A stretch of DNA of 64,000 nt from an uncultured Capnocytophaga sp. (GTDB taxonomy: Bacteria; Bacteroidota; Bacteroidia; Flavobacteriales; Flavobacteriaceae), in the NCBI RefSeq assembly GCF_937936315.1, contig NZ_CALGWU010000040.1:80771-144770 (forward strand), given 5' to 3'. Within the stretch, counting starts at the first letter, position 1. Each line of letters starts with the position of its first letter. The position numbers and the translations under genes are program-made. Under the pieces are notes generated by a model that saw only the letters and a program-made list of their open reading frames with translations, did not search any database and was not told the origin of the DNA. This document shows positions 41,529 to 49,839 of the stretch, one piece after another.

Positions 41529-41984
41529 ATGAAAGCAATAATTACCTTTATAATATTCTTTTTTGTAACTTTAACAAGTTACTCACAAGCACGTTGTGGA
41601 GAACCAATAGCTTCAGATGTATCAAATCTTGATACGATTCCTTATGGGATAGTAGAAAAAAAGCCAATATTTAAAGAATGCGAAAACTTAGCTAACAATG
41701 AACAACTTCTTTGTTTTAAACAACAGCTTGACAAACATATCGCAACACATTTGTGCTACCCTATAGAATTTTGCGGGCAAGGTAGAGTGCTTGTAAGTTT
41801 TTGTATAGGTACTGATGGTTTTTCAAAAGTATTGAGAGTAAATAGTTTTGGATTACCTAAAGTATTTGAAGAAGAAGCTAAACGCATTATCGAAAGTTTA
41901 CCGTGTCTTATTCCTGGTCAACAAAATGGAAAACCTGTAGCTGTAACTTTTGGTTATCCTGTGAAGTTTATAGTTCAACACTAA
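41529..41984 (+). CDS. Secreted TonB C-terminal-domain protein 6, divergent
   Basis: 151 residues, signal peptide ending TSYSQ, linker with DTIPYGIVEKKPIF, and a TonB-CTD with extra cysteines (HLCYPIEFCGQGRVL, SFCIGTDG, LPCLIPG) and end YPVKFIV. The region after the first strand is shortened relative to siblings. Fifteen bases after sibling 5. Confidence 0.78.
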   Translation: MKAIITFIIFFFVTLTSYSQARCGEPIASDVSNLDTIPYGIVEKKPIFKECENLANNEQLLCFKQQLDKHIATHLCYPIEFCGQGRVLVSFCIGTDGFSKVLRVNSFGLPKVFEEEAKRIIESLPCLIPGQQNGKPVAVTFGYPVKFIVQH

Positions 41985-41998
41985 CGATTTTTTATATT

Positions 41999-42532
41999 AT
42001 GCGAAATAGTATCTTTATATTTTTAGTACTTTTACTGATGGGAATAGGTAATAGTTATGGACAAAAGAAAAAGGACAAGGCTACTCCACTACCAATATTG
42101 AAGGTAGATATACAAACGTGTACTTTACCCAAATACAATGATAATACTTATTATAGTACTTCTACTGAAACAGAAGAAAATGACACGATTCCTTATCATT
42201 GGGTAGAGGAAAAACCGCGATTTAAGGAGTGTGAAGATATTCCAGAGGCACAACAATTGGAGTGTTTTAAAAAGCAGTTAGACAAACACGTAAATACTTA
42301 TATACGTAAGATTATACCTCAAGGGACTACTTGTGAAATGACACAAGGAAGGGTTATTGTACAATTCTGCATCAATACTAATGGTTCTGTAACAGTGCTT
42401 GCTACACGCGGTAAAGATGAAAGTTTGAAGCGCGAAGCCAAACGCATTATTGAAGCATTACCCCATTTTACTGTAGGAAAAGTAAAAGGAAAGCCCATAA
42501 CAACAACTTTTGCTTACCCTATTCACTTTTAA
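41999..42532 (+). CDS. Secreted TonB C-terminal-domain protein 7, long linker
   Basis: 177 residues from the ATG at 41999 (signal peptide ending NSYGQ), a longer lysine/threonine-rich linker (22-70), then DTIPYHWVEEKPRF and a TonB-CTD with the same KIIPQGTTC insertion as sibling 5; ends AYPIHF, one strand shorter than the rest. The stop is directly followed by the convergent GH3 stop with no spacer. Confidence 0.78.
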   Translation: MRNSIFIFLVLLLMGIGNSYGQKKKDKATPLPILKVDIQTCTLPKYNDNTYYSTSTETEENDTIPYHWVEEKPRFKECEDIPEAQQLECFKKQLDKHVNTYIRKIIPQGTTCEMTQGRVIVQFCINTNGSVTVLATRGKDESLKREAKRIIEALPHFTVGKVKGKPITTTFAYPIHF

Positions 42533-44023
42533 CTATTTACTTTTAACTAACCGCTCCACTACGCTTCTATCGTTTGCTAATCGCTGTATTTTATTCTGTC
42601 CGCCGAGTTTGCCTTGTGACTTCATATAAGAGGCAAAACCACCTTCAGGAACTTCGGTAATTTTGAGCGGTTGGAGTACTTTTCCTTGTATAAGGTCGTA
42701 ATAGTACATATTCTGTTTTTGCAATGCCTCATCTATCACTTGGGCAAAACGTTTCATATCAGTAGGTTTTTGCTCAAATTCTACAAACCATTCGTGATAA
42801 GGCAATTCACCTCCTGCCGGATTCACCTGAGGAGCAACCGTAAATTCTGTGATACGCGCTCCCGTAGCCTCTAAGCCCTCGCGCATTGCCTCTTCCACTT
42901 CTTTACCAATCACGTGTTCGCCAAAAGCCGAAATAAAATGTTTGATACGCCCCGTAACTACTATGCGGTAAGGTGCTAATGAGGTAAATTGCACAGTGTC
43001 GCCTATGTTATAGCCCCAAAGTCCAGCATTGGTAGAAATAATGAGCGCATAGTTCACCCCCAGTTGTACATCCTGCAAAACCACTCGTTTGGGAGCATCG
43101 CTGAAGAAAGTATCGGCTTCTACAAACTCGTAGAAAATACCCGAATTGAGCAATAAGAGCATTCCCTTCTCTTTCTGGCTATCTTGATAGGCAAAGAATC
43201 CCTCGCTGGCAGGATAGAGTTCTATGCTATCCACTTTGCGACCAATAAGATGCTCAAACTGTTGGCGATAAGGCTCGAAATTCACCCCTCCATAAATAAA
43301 CAAATTGAAATTAGGAAACAATTTTCCTATCTTGATACCTGAACGCGTGTATAACCGCTCGAAGTACATCAGCACCCACGAAGGTATCCCGCTGATGAGG
43401 GTCATATTTTTAGAAAAAGTTTCGGTAACAATGGCTTCTACTTTGGTTTCCCAATCTTCTATACAGTTGGTTTTGTACGACGGCATACGATTGCGCTGCA
43501 AATAAGCAGGCACATAGTGCGCTACTATACCCGAAAGTCGCCCAGTTTTGATGCCGTTTTTTTCACCTAAAATAGGACTTCCTTGCAAGAAAATCATCTT
43601 TCCTTCCACAAAATCGGCTTTTTTAGTTTCGTGTATATAGCAGAGAATGGCATCACGTGCTGCCTGAATATGGAAAGGCATTGAGGCTTTGGTAATAGGG
43701 ATATACTTTGCCCCACTAGTAGTACCCGAAGTCTTGGCAAAATAGAGTGGTTTACCTTTCCAAAGTACATCTTTTTCGCCCCCCACTACCCTGTCAATAT
43801 AAGGGCGCAAGGCTTCATAATCGCGTATAGGTACGCGAGCCACAAAATCTTGATAGGTTTTAATTTCCTCAAAATGGTGGTCGCGCCCAAAAGCTGTATT
43901 TTTAGCTTGTTCTATAAGTGACTGGAATACTTTTTGTTGTGTGTCTATTGGAGCCTTAGTCCAACGGTCTATCTTTTTTTTAACGATAGAGGCAAATATT
44001 TTGGATAAATATGATTTGATCAT
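42533..44023 (-). CDS. GH3 auxin-responsive-promoter-family acyl/adenylate enzyme
   Basis: 496 residues from the ATG at 44023 (MIKSYLSKIFASIV). It matches the GH3 family of adenylate-forming enzymes: ATP motif AKTSGTTSGAKYIPIT, ELYPASEGFFAYQ and the C-terminal VTGRIKHFISAFGEHVIGKEVE. In plants GH3 proteins join hormones to amino acids; bacterial members probably join a carboxylate to an amine or thiol, substrate unknown. A longer frame to 44161 adds residues without family resemblance and crosses the -7 box. Confidence 0.88.
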   Translation of the reverse strand: MIKSYLSKIFASIVKKKIDRWTKAPIDTQQKVFQSLIEQAKNTAFGRDHHFEEIKTYQDFVARVPIRDYEALRPYIDRVVGGEKDVLWKGKPLYFAKTSGTTSGAKYIPITKASMPFHIQAARDAILCYIHETKKADFVEGKMIFLQGSPILGEKNGIKTGRLSGIVAHYVPAYLQRNRMPSYKTNCIEDWETKVEAIVTETFSKNMTLISGIPSWVLMYFERLYTRSGIKIGKLFPNFNLFIYGGVNFEPYRQQFEHLIGRKVDSIELYPASEGFFAYQDSQKEKGMLLLLNSGIFYEFVEADTFFSDAPKRVVLQDVQLGVNYALIISTNAGLWGYNIGDTVQFTSLAPYRIVVTGRIKHFISAFGEHVIGKEVEEAMREGLEATGARITEFTVAPQVNPAGGELPYHEWFVEFEQKPTDMKRFAQVIDEALQKQNMYYYDLIQGKVLQPLKITEVPEGGFASYMKSQGKLGGQNKIQRLANDRSVVERLVKSK

Positions 44024-44044
44024 AATGAAGTCTGTTTGACTCCG

Positions 44045-44052
44045 CAAAGATA
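44045..44052 (-). promoter_or_regulatory. -7 box of GH3-family gene
   Basis: TATCTTTG on the minus strand, 21 bases before the ATG at 44023. Confidence 0.45.
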
Positions 44053-44072
44053 CTACTTTTTTTAATTTCAAT

Positions 44073-45761
44073 ATGATGAAAGCACTAATTTTATGCGTTT
44101 TGTGTGGAATATTGCCCTTACAAGCGCAATTTATTCTTCCTTCTAAAGATGTTTCGCTCATAGCAGTTATCGATAAAAAATATCATTTTTATCACCAAAA
44201 GAAGAATGGCAACTATGTAGCGATGCAACTCAACTTTCTCAGGGAATCCTTGCCCGATAGTACTTTCTACGCCTATACTCCTTATTGGACAATGGATGAC
44301 AAAGAACTTAGCTACAATGATTTACACTTGCGAAAAGACGCTTTTATTGAAATGAAAGATGTGCGCCCTACTATACTTGATGAAATGATTGGCAAAAACT
44401 TTGGTAACCCTACTGTGATGTTAAAAAAGCAGAAGACACATTGCTTTAGTTTGCTCAATACTTCGGTAGCCAGCGAAAGAAAATTAGAATTTGAAACCAA
44501 TGCATATAAGGGTGAGAGACTTATCATTGAAGACGAGAAGGGGTGGTCTCATATTGTTAAAGACACACTACCGCGATGGGAATCTTACGAATTCCAATAT
44601 TATGCTTATTTCGTTTTAGATGTAGGTAAAGGAAGATACTTTTTCTTACTCTCCGACTTAAAAGGCATAGATAACACTCCTTATATCTCAAAAATTTATT
44701 TTCCTCCGAAAGAAAAAAATACAATTGCAGCATTAGATCGCTATAGTTGGCAAAGAAACATTAGCAAAATGGAAGAACTGCCTCCTATAGAGATGCGTTA
44801 TACCAAATGGATCAACTATTGGAATGTAAATGAGTTTTTGACACTTCGACCCCAAGGAAAACAATATGAGTTAGTAAATCGCTTTAACCACAAAGTGTTA
44901 CCTAAATCCTATGACACCATTTACTACAATGAATATGGGGTCATTGGCAAGAATAAAAATTCTTTAGACTTTTATAATTACCAGCACCAACCTATCAAAT
45001 TCAAAGGGGTGAAAGTAGCTTATTTGTACAACATAGGTATAGAAGCTCTTACTGAAAAAGGAATAGAATTATACGATATGAACGGACAAAAAGTTGCAAA
45101 ATTACCAAAAGCTTATAGAGGCTATTGTGGACTCAGTTTTCGCGAGGGAGTGTATCGCCTCAATAAAGATACGATTGAGGGGCACATTACTCATTATATA
45201 GATTTTAAAGATACTCCTCTGATGAGTGGTAGTGAAGTAGCTGATGAGAGATACCGCCTCATAGACCGCAATGCTGAAGAGGAGGTCGCCTTTATAAATG
45301 CAACAAACTATTACGAGAGAAGCTACTTAAGTTGGGATAAAAAAGAAGAGGAAAGAACACGTTTATTTCCGCACTTGGTCAGTGTAAAACGCGAGGGGAA
45401 AGTAGGACTTTTTTACTACGATTATTCAAAAGCTACAAACTATACGAATGAAGAAATACAAAATCTCTACAACAATTTCTTTTTAAAAGACAAAGATGGA
45501 AGCTCCGTCTTTATACTTGGGATGATACCTACTGTTATAAAATATATCGAGGGCAAACAGTTATTGCCTTTTGTATTCGATAAAATTGAGCAGAAAGAAA
45601 ATGATGTTATCTACTTATACAAGGACGGCAAGATAGGATTCTACCCGCAAACCTCAGCCCAATACAACAAAGCCATTCCTCTCTCAACATCATTTTATGC
45701 AATAGAGAAGAATGGCAAAAAAGGTTTCTTGGATATTCACACGCTCCAAGAGTATTTTTAG
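44073..45761 (+). CDS. Secreted WG-repeat-like protein
   Basis: 562 residues with a signal peptide (ends LPLQAQ) and a beta-rich body. The second half has degenerate WG-type units such as YDTIYYNEYGVIGKNK, GKVGLFYYD, DGKIGFYPQ and NGKKGFLDI, typical of extracellular WG-repeat proteins of unknown role in Bacteroidota. Two consecutive ATGs (44073, 44076) could serve. Its stop overlaps the convergent dnaB stop by 4 bases. Confidence 0.72.
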   Translation: MMKALILCVLCGILPLQAQFILPSKDVSLIAVIDKKYHFYHQKKNGNYVAMQLNFLRESLPDSTFYAYTPYWTMDDKELSYNDLHLRKDAFIEMKDVRPTILDEMIGKNFGNPTVMLKKQKTHCFSLLNTSVASERKLEFETNAYKGERLIIEDEKGWSHIVKDTLPRWESYEFQYYAYFVLDVGKGRYFFLLSDLKGIDNTPYISKIYFPPKEKNTIAALDRYSWQRNISKMEELPPIEMRYTKWINYWNVNEFLTLRPQGKQYELVNRFNHKVLPKSYDTIYYNEYGVIGKNKNSLDFYNYQHQPIKFKGVKVAYLYNIGIEALTEKGIELYDMNGQKVAKLPKAYRGYCGLSFREGVYRLNKDTIEGHITHYIDFKDTPLMSGSEVADERYRLIDRNAEEEVAFINATNYYERSYLSWDKKEEERTRLFPHLVSVKREGKVGLFYYDYSKATNYTNEEIQNLYNNFFLKDKDGSSVFILGMIPTVIKYIEGKQLLPFVFDKIEQKENDVIYLYKDGKIGFYPQTSAQYNKAIPLSTSFYAIEKNGKKGFLDIHTLQEYF

Positions 45762-47332
45762 TAAGGTATATCGTCGTCGGTTGAGGTGGTGGAAGGAGCA
45801 CCAAAAGCCTGAGCAGGATTTGCCATTGGCACGGCATCAAAAGCTACATTTTGGTTCATTTTAGAAGTAAACTCTTGAGGTACTGCCGATAAGAAACCTC
45901 CACTGCTATATTCATCTAAATTTGCAAATCTACCTAAATGTCCTTCAAACTTCAAACGTATATTGTCTAAGCCCCCATTACGGTGTTTTGCTACAATAAA
46001 TTCGGCTTGTCCGGCAGTAGGCGTTTGAGCTTCGTCGTCCCACTCCATTATTTTGTAATACTCAGGGCGATAGATAAACGATACGATATCAGCATCTTGT
46101 TCAATCGCTCCTGATTCACGCAAATCGGATAGTTGAGGACGTTTGTGACCAGGGCGTGCCTCTACGTTACGCGACAATTGTGAAAGCGCAATTACCGGTA
46201 TATTGAGCTCTTTGGCAAGTGCCTTAAGGTTACGCGAAATGGTAGAAATTTCCTGCTCGCGGTTACCAGCCCCTTTGCTACCTCCGGCAGTCATCAGCTG
46301 CAAATAATCAATTACTATTAACTGAATACCATACTGTGAGGAAAGTCGGCGTGCTTTAGCTCGAAGGTCGAAAATAGAAATAGAAGGCGTATCATCTATA
46401 AAAAGTGGTGCTTTTTCGAGGTCTTTTACGCGGTTGTTGAGCACATCCCATTCATAGGCTTCCAGTTTACCAGTACGAAGTTTTTCGGAGGAAAGTCCTG
46501 TTTCTGAGGAGATTAAACGGGTAATAAGCTGTACTGACGACATTTCCAAAGAGAAGAAAGCCACCGGTATTTTTTGCCCTACAGCGATATTGCGTGCCAT
46601 AGAGAGCGTGAGGGCTGTTTTCCCCATACCAGGGCGCGCTGCCACAATAATAAGGTCACTCGCTTGCCACCCCGAAGTGAGTTCATCTAATTTTGTAAAC
46701 CCTGATGGCACTCCACTAAATCCATCGGTTTTATTAGACAATTCTTCGATTTTCTTTACCGCTTTATACACCAAATCACCTGCTGTTTCAGTAGAGCGTT
46801 TTAGGTTGTTTTGGGTAACCTCATAGAGTTTTTGTTCCGCTTGGTCAAGCAGCACAAAAGTATCGGTAGTTTCATCGTAAGCATCTTCTATAATTTCAGA
46901 CGAAAGTTCTATCAATCGGCGTTTGATAAACGTCTGCAAAATCAATTGAGCGTGGAACTCCACATTGGCAGACGACGACACGCGCTGAGTGAGGTTGATA
47001 AGATAGAGTTCTCCTCCTGCAGCTTCTAAGTTGCCATCTTTGCGCAATTGTTCAGAAACCGTGATAAGGTCGATAGGTAACGACTGGTTGAAAAGTTCAA
47101 AGATAGCTTGATAAATTAATTGATGTTGTTTTTTGTAGAACACATCAGGGCTAAGCATATCAATAGCATTGTCAACACCGCGTTTATCAATGAGCATAGC
47201 GCCGAGTACAACTTCTTCGGCATTGAGGTTTTGCGGGGGGAGTTTACCGCGTTCAATACTCGTTTGTTGTTGAGTAAAACGCTGATATTGAGGTGTAATT
47301 TCAGGAGTTATTATATTTTCAGATTCATTCAT
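45758..47332 (-). CDS. dnaB: Replicative DNA helicase DnaB
   Basis: 524 residues; hexameric 5'-3' helicase at the replication fork. N-terminal domain from PPQNLNAEEVVLGAMLIDK, RecA-like domain with Walker A ARPGMGKTAL and Walker B LIVIDYLQLM, arginine-finger region QLSRNVEARPGHKRPQLSDLRESGAIEQDAD. No intein. The ATG at 47332 is only 4 bases from a TACTTTTG -7 box, implying a leaderless or nearly leaderless mRNA. Confidence 0.96.
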   Translation of the reverse strand: MNESENIITPEITPQYQRFTQQQTSIERGKLPPQNLNAEEVVLGAMLIDKRGVDNAIDMLSPDVFYKKQHQLIYQAIFELFNQSLPIDLITVSEQLRKDGNLEAAGGELYLINLTQRVSSSANVEFHAQLILQTFIKRRLIELSSEIIEDAYDETTDTFVLLDQAEQKLYEVTQNNLKRSTETAGDLVYKAVKKIEELSNKTDGFSGVPSGFTKLDELTSGWQASDLIIVAARPGMGKTALTLSMARNIAVGQKIPVAFFSLEMSSVQLITRLISSETGLSSEKLRTGKLEAYEWDVLNNRVKDLEKAPLFIDDTPSISIFDLRAKARRLSSQYGIQLIVIDYLQLMTAGGSKGAGNREQEISTISRNLKALAKELNIPVIALSQLSRNVEARPGHKRPQLSDLRESGAIEQDADIVSFIYRPEYYKIMEWDDEAQTPTAGQAEFIVAKHRNGGLDNIRLKFEGHLGRFANLDEYSSGGFLSAVPQEFTSKMNQNVAFDAVPMANPAQAFGAPSTTSTDDDIPY

Positions 47333-47336
47333 AGCG

Positions 47337-47344
47337 CAAAAGTA
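47337..47344 (-). promoter_or_regulatory. dnaB -7 box
   Basis: TACTTTTG on the minus strand, ending 4 bases before the dnaB ATG. No clear -33 TTTG. Confidence 0.4.
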
Positions 47345-47772
47345 CAAAAAAGAATGATACTTACTGTAATTATTTACTCACATAGATTGTTAATAAGGTG
47401 TTGATAACAATTTGTCGATTTACTGATTTATTAGTATATTACAAATGTAGAAGGTATTGAGGACGGAAATAAAAATTGTGATACTTTCAATTTATAGTTA
47501 AACAAAAATAGATCACAAATAAATGAGTTTATTTTTAAGGGGGCGTTTGCAAAACGTCCCTACATAACATACTTTAAAAGTAATTGATTATCAGTTTTAT
47601 AGACTTTGTAAAAGTCTAAGGACTTTGACAAAATGCAGTGATGCAAAAGAGATAACATTCTGTCAATCAGGGATTATTATTTCTCAACTATTGATTCATA
47701 TTAATAACTATGAAATATGTAGATATTAAGGTTGCAGAAAGTTCTAATGGGAAAAATATTATTCAAAGTACA
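47345..47772. other. Intergenic region with dispersed repeat
   Basis: 428 bases between dnaB and the tRNA terminator. It carries repeat copy B (47539-47597) directly followed by a second small palindrome AGACTTT-GTA-AAAGTCT (47601-47617). No credible gene seen. Confidence 0.5.
47539..47597. repeat. Dispersed palindromic repeat, copy B
   Basis: GGGCGTTT-GCA-AAACGTCC hairpin with one G-T pair, then CTACATAACATACTTTAAAA and AATTGATTATCAG. Same element as at 2008-2067, in the same orientation. Confidence 0.75.
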
Positions 47773-47802
47773 ATAAAAAAAGCTCTAACTTTTGTTAGAG
47801 CT
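47773..47802 (-). terminator. tRNA-Arg terminator
   Basis: AGCTCTAAC-aaaa-GTTAGAGCT on the minus strand followed by TTTTTTTATTG, starting 6 bases after the tRNA 3' end. Confidence 0.9.
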
Positions 47803-47807
47803 TTTAG

Positions 47808-47881
47808 TGACCTCGACAGGATTCAAACCTGTAACCTTCTGAGCCGTAATCAGATGCGCTATTCAGTTGCGCCACGAGGCC
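47808..47881 (-). tRNA. tRNA-Arg (ACG)
   Basis: 74 bases. Acceptor stem GGCCTCG / CGAGGTC with one G-U pair and discriminator A; anticodon arm TCTGA-TTACGGC-TCAGA giving anticodon ACG; T-arm with GGTTTGAATCC. The 3' CCA is not encoded. ACG is normally edited to ICG by TadA to read CGU/CGC/CGA. Confidence 0.96.
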
Positions 47882-47905
47882 ATTGTTGTTTTTGTTTTAC
47901 GGGTG

Positions 47906-47936
47906 CAAAGGTACAACCTTTTTTGAAACCTGCAAA
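47906..47936 (-). promoter_or_regulatory. tRNA-Arg promoter
   Basis: Minus strand: TTTG (47936-47933), 19 bases, TACCTTTG (47913-47906), placing the start about 20 bases before the tRNA. Confidence 0.8.
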
Positions 47937-47969
47937 TTTTTTAACAACTTTTTTTCAATTATTTTTTTC

Positions 47970-49022
47970 TTACTTCACTTGTACTCTCCATCCAAATGGG
48001 TCTTCAGCCTTGTTATACTGAATGTTAAGTATAGCTTGTTTGATTTTATCTGTATATAATTCAGCAGGACGATTTACACTGTAATCCTTGCCTTTATAGC
48101 CAAATCCAGAGATAGGGCTAATCACCGCAGCCGTTCCACAACCGAATGCTTCTTTCAATTCACCCTTTTCAGCTGCTTCGATAAGTTCGGTTACTTTCAC
48201 AGGACGAATTTCGGTTTTGATACCTAATTTTTCGGCTACTGCAATAATACTTTTACGAGTTACCCCATCGAGAATACGCTCACTGGTAGGGCAAGTAACA
48301 AGGGTATCACCAAAACGAAACCATAGGTTCATTGTACCTGCTTCTTCTAAGAATTGGTGCGTAGCATCGTCTGTCCACATCACTTGTTGATAACCTTCAT
48401 TAGCAGCTTCCTGGGTAGGGAAAAACTGACCTGCGTAGTTACCTGCAGCTTTAGCAAAACCAAAACCACCATTAGCCGCACGGCTGTAATAGTCGGCTAT
48501 TTTTACTTTCACATCGCCTTTGTAATAAGCCTGTACAGGGGCGGTAATAATCATAAAGAGGTAGTTTTTAGCAGGGGCAGCTTGCACACCAGCAGTAGTA
48601 GCAATCATAAACGGACGCAAATAGAGAGCATTGCCAAATCCTGGTTTTATCCACTCACTATCAATATCTACAAGAGTGCGAAGTGCTTGATCAAACCATT
48701 CTTCAGGGAACTCAGGCATTGCCAATCGTGAGCAGGATTTATTGATACGTTTGTAATTTTCTTGTGGACGAAAGAGAAAAACGTGTCCGTTGTCATCTTT
48801 ATAAGCTTTCATTCCCTCGAAAACAGCCTGCCCGTAGTGGAATACGCTTGCTGAAGGTTCAAGGGTAATAGGAGCATAAGGTTTGATGGTTGGGTTTTGC
48901 CACTGTCCATCTGTGTATTCACAGATAAACATATGGTCAGCAAAAGTTTTACCAAAACTCAGTTTTGAAAAGTCTATTTCGTTGATACGACTTTCTTTTA
49001 CTTTTTCAATCTTTAAATTCAT
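47970..49022 (-). CDS. ilvE: Branched-chain amino acid aminotransferase
   Basis: 350-residue fold-type IV PLP enzyme that interconverts Leu/Ile/Val and their 2-oxo acids. The PLP lysine lies in GFAKAAGNYA, phosphate binding in GVTRKSI and CGTAAVISPI; the N-terminal FGKTFADHMFICEY and SVFHYGQAVFEGMKAY are typical of the BCAT family. Length is normal. A -7 box lies at 49055-49062. Confidence 0.95.
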   Translation of the reverse strand: MNLKIEKVKESRINEIDFSKLSFGKTFADHMFICEYTDGQWQNPTIKPYAPITLEPSASVFHYGQAVFEGMKAYKDDNGHVFLFRPQENYKRINKSCSRLAMPEFPEEWFDQALRTLVDIDSEWIKPGFGNALYLRPFMIATTAGVQAAPAKNYLFMIITAPVQAYYKGDVKVKIADYYSRAANGGFGFAKAAGNYAGQFFPTQEAANEGYQQVMWTDDATHQFLEEAGTMNLWFRFGDTLVTCPTSERILDGVTRKSIIAVAEKLGIKTEIRPVKVTELIEAAEKGELKEAFGCGTAAVISPISGFGYKGKDYSVNRPAELYTDKIKQAILNIQYNKAEDPFGWRVQVK

Positions 49023-49049
49023 ATTGTTTTAGTTTTTAATTCTTAAATT

Positions 49050-49082
49050 TTTGTCAAAGGTACGAAATATTTTTTAACTTTG
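49050..49082 (+). promoter_or_regulatory. Possible mnmD promoter
   Basis: TTTG (49050-49053), 21 bases, TAACTTTG (49075-49082). It would give a leader of about 90 bases and overlaps the divergent ilvE -7 box. Confidence 0.4.
49055..49062 (-). promoter_or_regulatory. ilvE -7 box
   Basis: TACCTTTG on the minus strand, 32 bases before the ATG; no -33 TTTG at the usual distance. Confidence 0.45.
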
Positions 49083-49179
49083 TCGCTTAAAAGACAAAAA
49101 TCTTTATTGTGTATCCACCAATATACTAATTATGAAATAATTACTTGTTATTTACTACCTGTTACTTTTTATTTGAATT

Positions 49180-49839
49180 ATGATTCACGAACTTATAAAA
49201 ACCTCCGATGGCTCTACCAGCCTCTATATTCCGCAATTAGATGAGACCTATCACTCAGTACACGGCGCACTTCAAGAAACGCAGCACGTGTTTATCAAAA
49301 ACGGACTGCAACTATTTGAACACCAGAGCATCTCTATCTTAGAAATTGGCTTTGGCACAGGGCTCAATGCTTTGGTTACTTACAAGGAACACAAAGTCTT
49401 GCAGCTGAACATTCACTACGAAACGGTAGAAGCCTATCCTATTTCGTGGGAGGAAGCCTCACAAATGAATTTTTCGGAAGTGCTCTCCCCTACCCTATCC
49501 CCTATTTTTGAACAGATGCACTGCTGCCCGTGGGATGAAACTGTTGCTCTCTCTCCTACCTTCAGCTTCAAAAAACGACTACAACGTTTTGAAACTATTA
49601 ACGATGTCGATAGTTTTGACCTTATTTATTTCGATGCTTTTGGGGCGCAAGTACAACCAGAATTGTGGCAAGAAGCTATTTTCCAACAAATGTACGCTGC
49701 CCTCAAACAAGGAGGCTATTTGGTAACTTACGCTGCCAAAGGTAGTGTGCGCCGTGCGATGCAGGCTTGTGGTTTTACGGTGGAACGATTACCAGGACCG
49801 CCTATGAAAAGGGAAATGTTACGCGCTCACAAGGATTAA
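49180..49839 (+). CDS. mnmD: tRNA U34 methyltransferase, MnmD type
   Basis: 219 residues equal to the methyltransferase half of E. coli MnmC (DUF752): SAM motif LEIGFGTGLNAL, then DLIYFDAFGAQVQPELW and LVTYAAKGSVRRAMQACGF. It would methylate the aminomethyl group on the wobble uridine (nm5U to mnm5U). The FAD oxidase half of MnmC is absent, as in the standalone MnmD enzymes. Its last 38 bases overlap the convergent menC. Confidence 0.88.
   Translation: MIHELIKTSDGSTSLYIPQLDETYHSVHGALQETQHVFIKNGLQLFEHQSISILEIGFGTGLNALVTYKEHKVLQLNIHYETVEAYPISWEEASQMNFSEVLSPTLSPIFEQMHCCPWDETVALSPTFSFKKRLQRFETINDVDSFDLIYFDAFGAQVQPELWQEAIFQQMYAALKQGGYLVTYAAKGSVRRAMQACGFTVERLPGPPMKREMLRAHKD

Noticed and set aside
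43985..44161. Longer GH3-family protein from 44161
   Set aside because: The extra residues cross the -7 box and the start of the divergent gene and do not resemble the family.
47710..48021. Plus-strand frame of 103 codons
   Set aside because: Passes antisense through the tRNA-Arg gene and into the end of ilvE.
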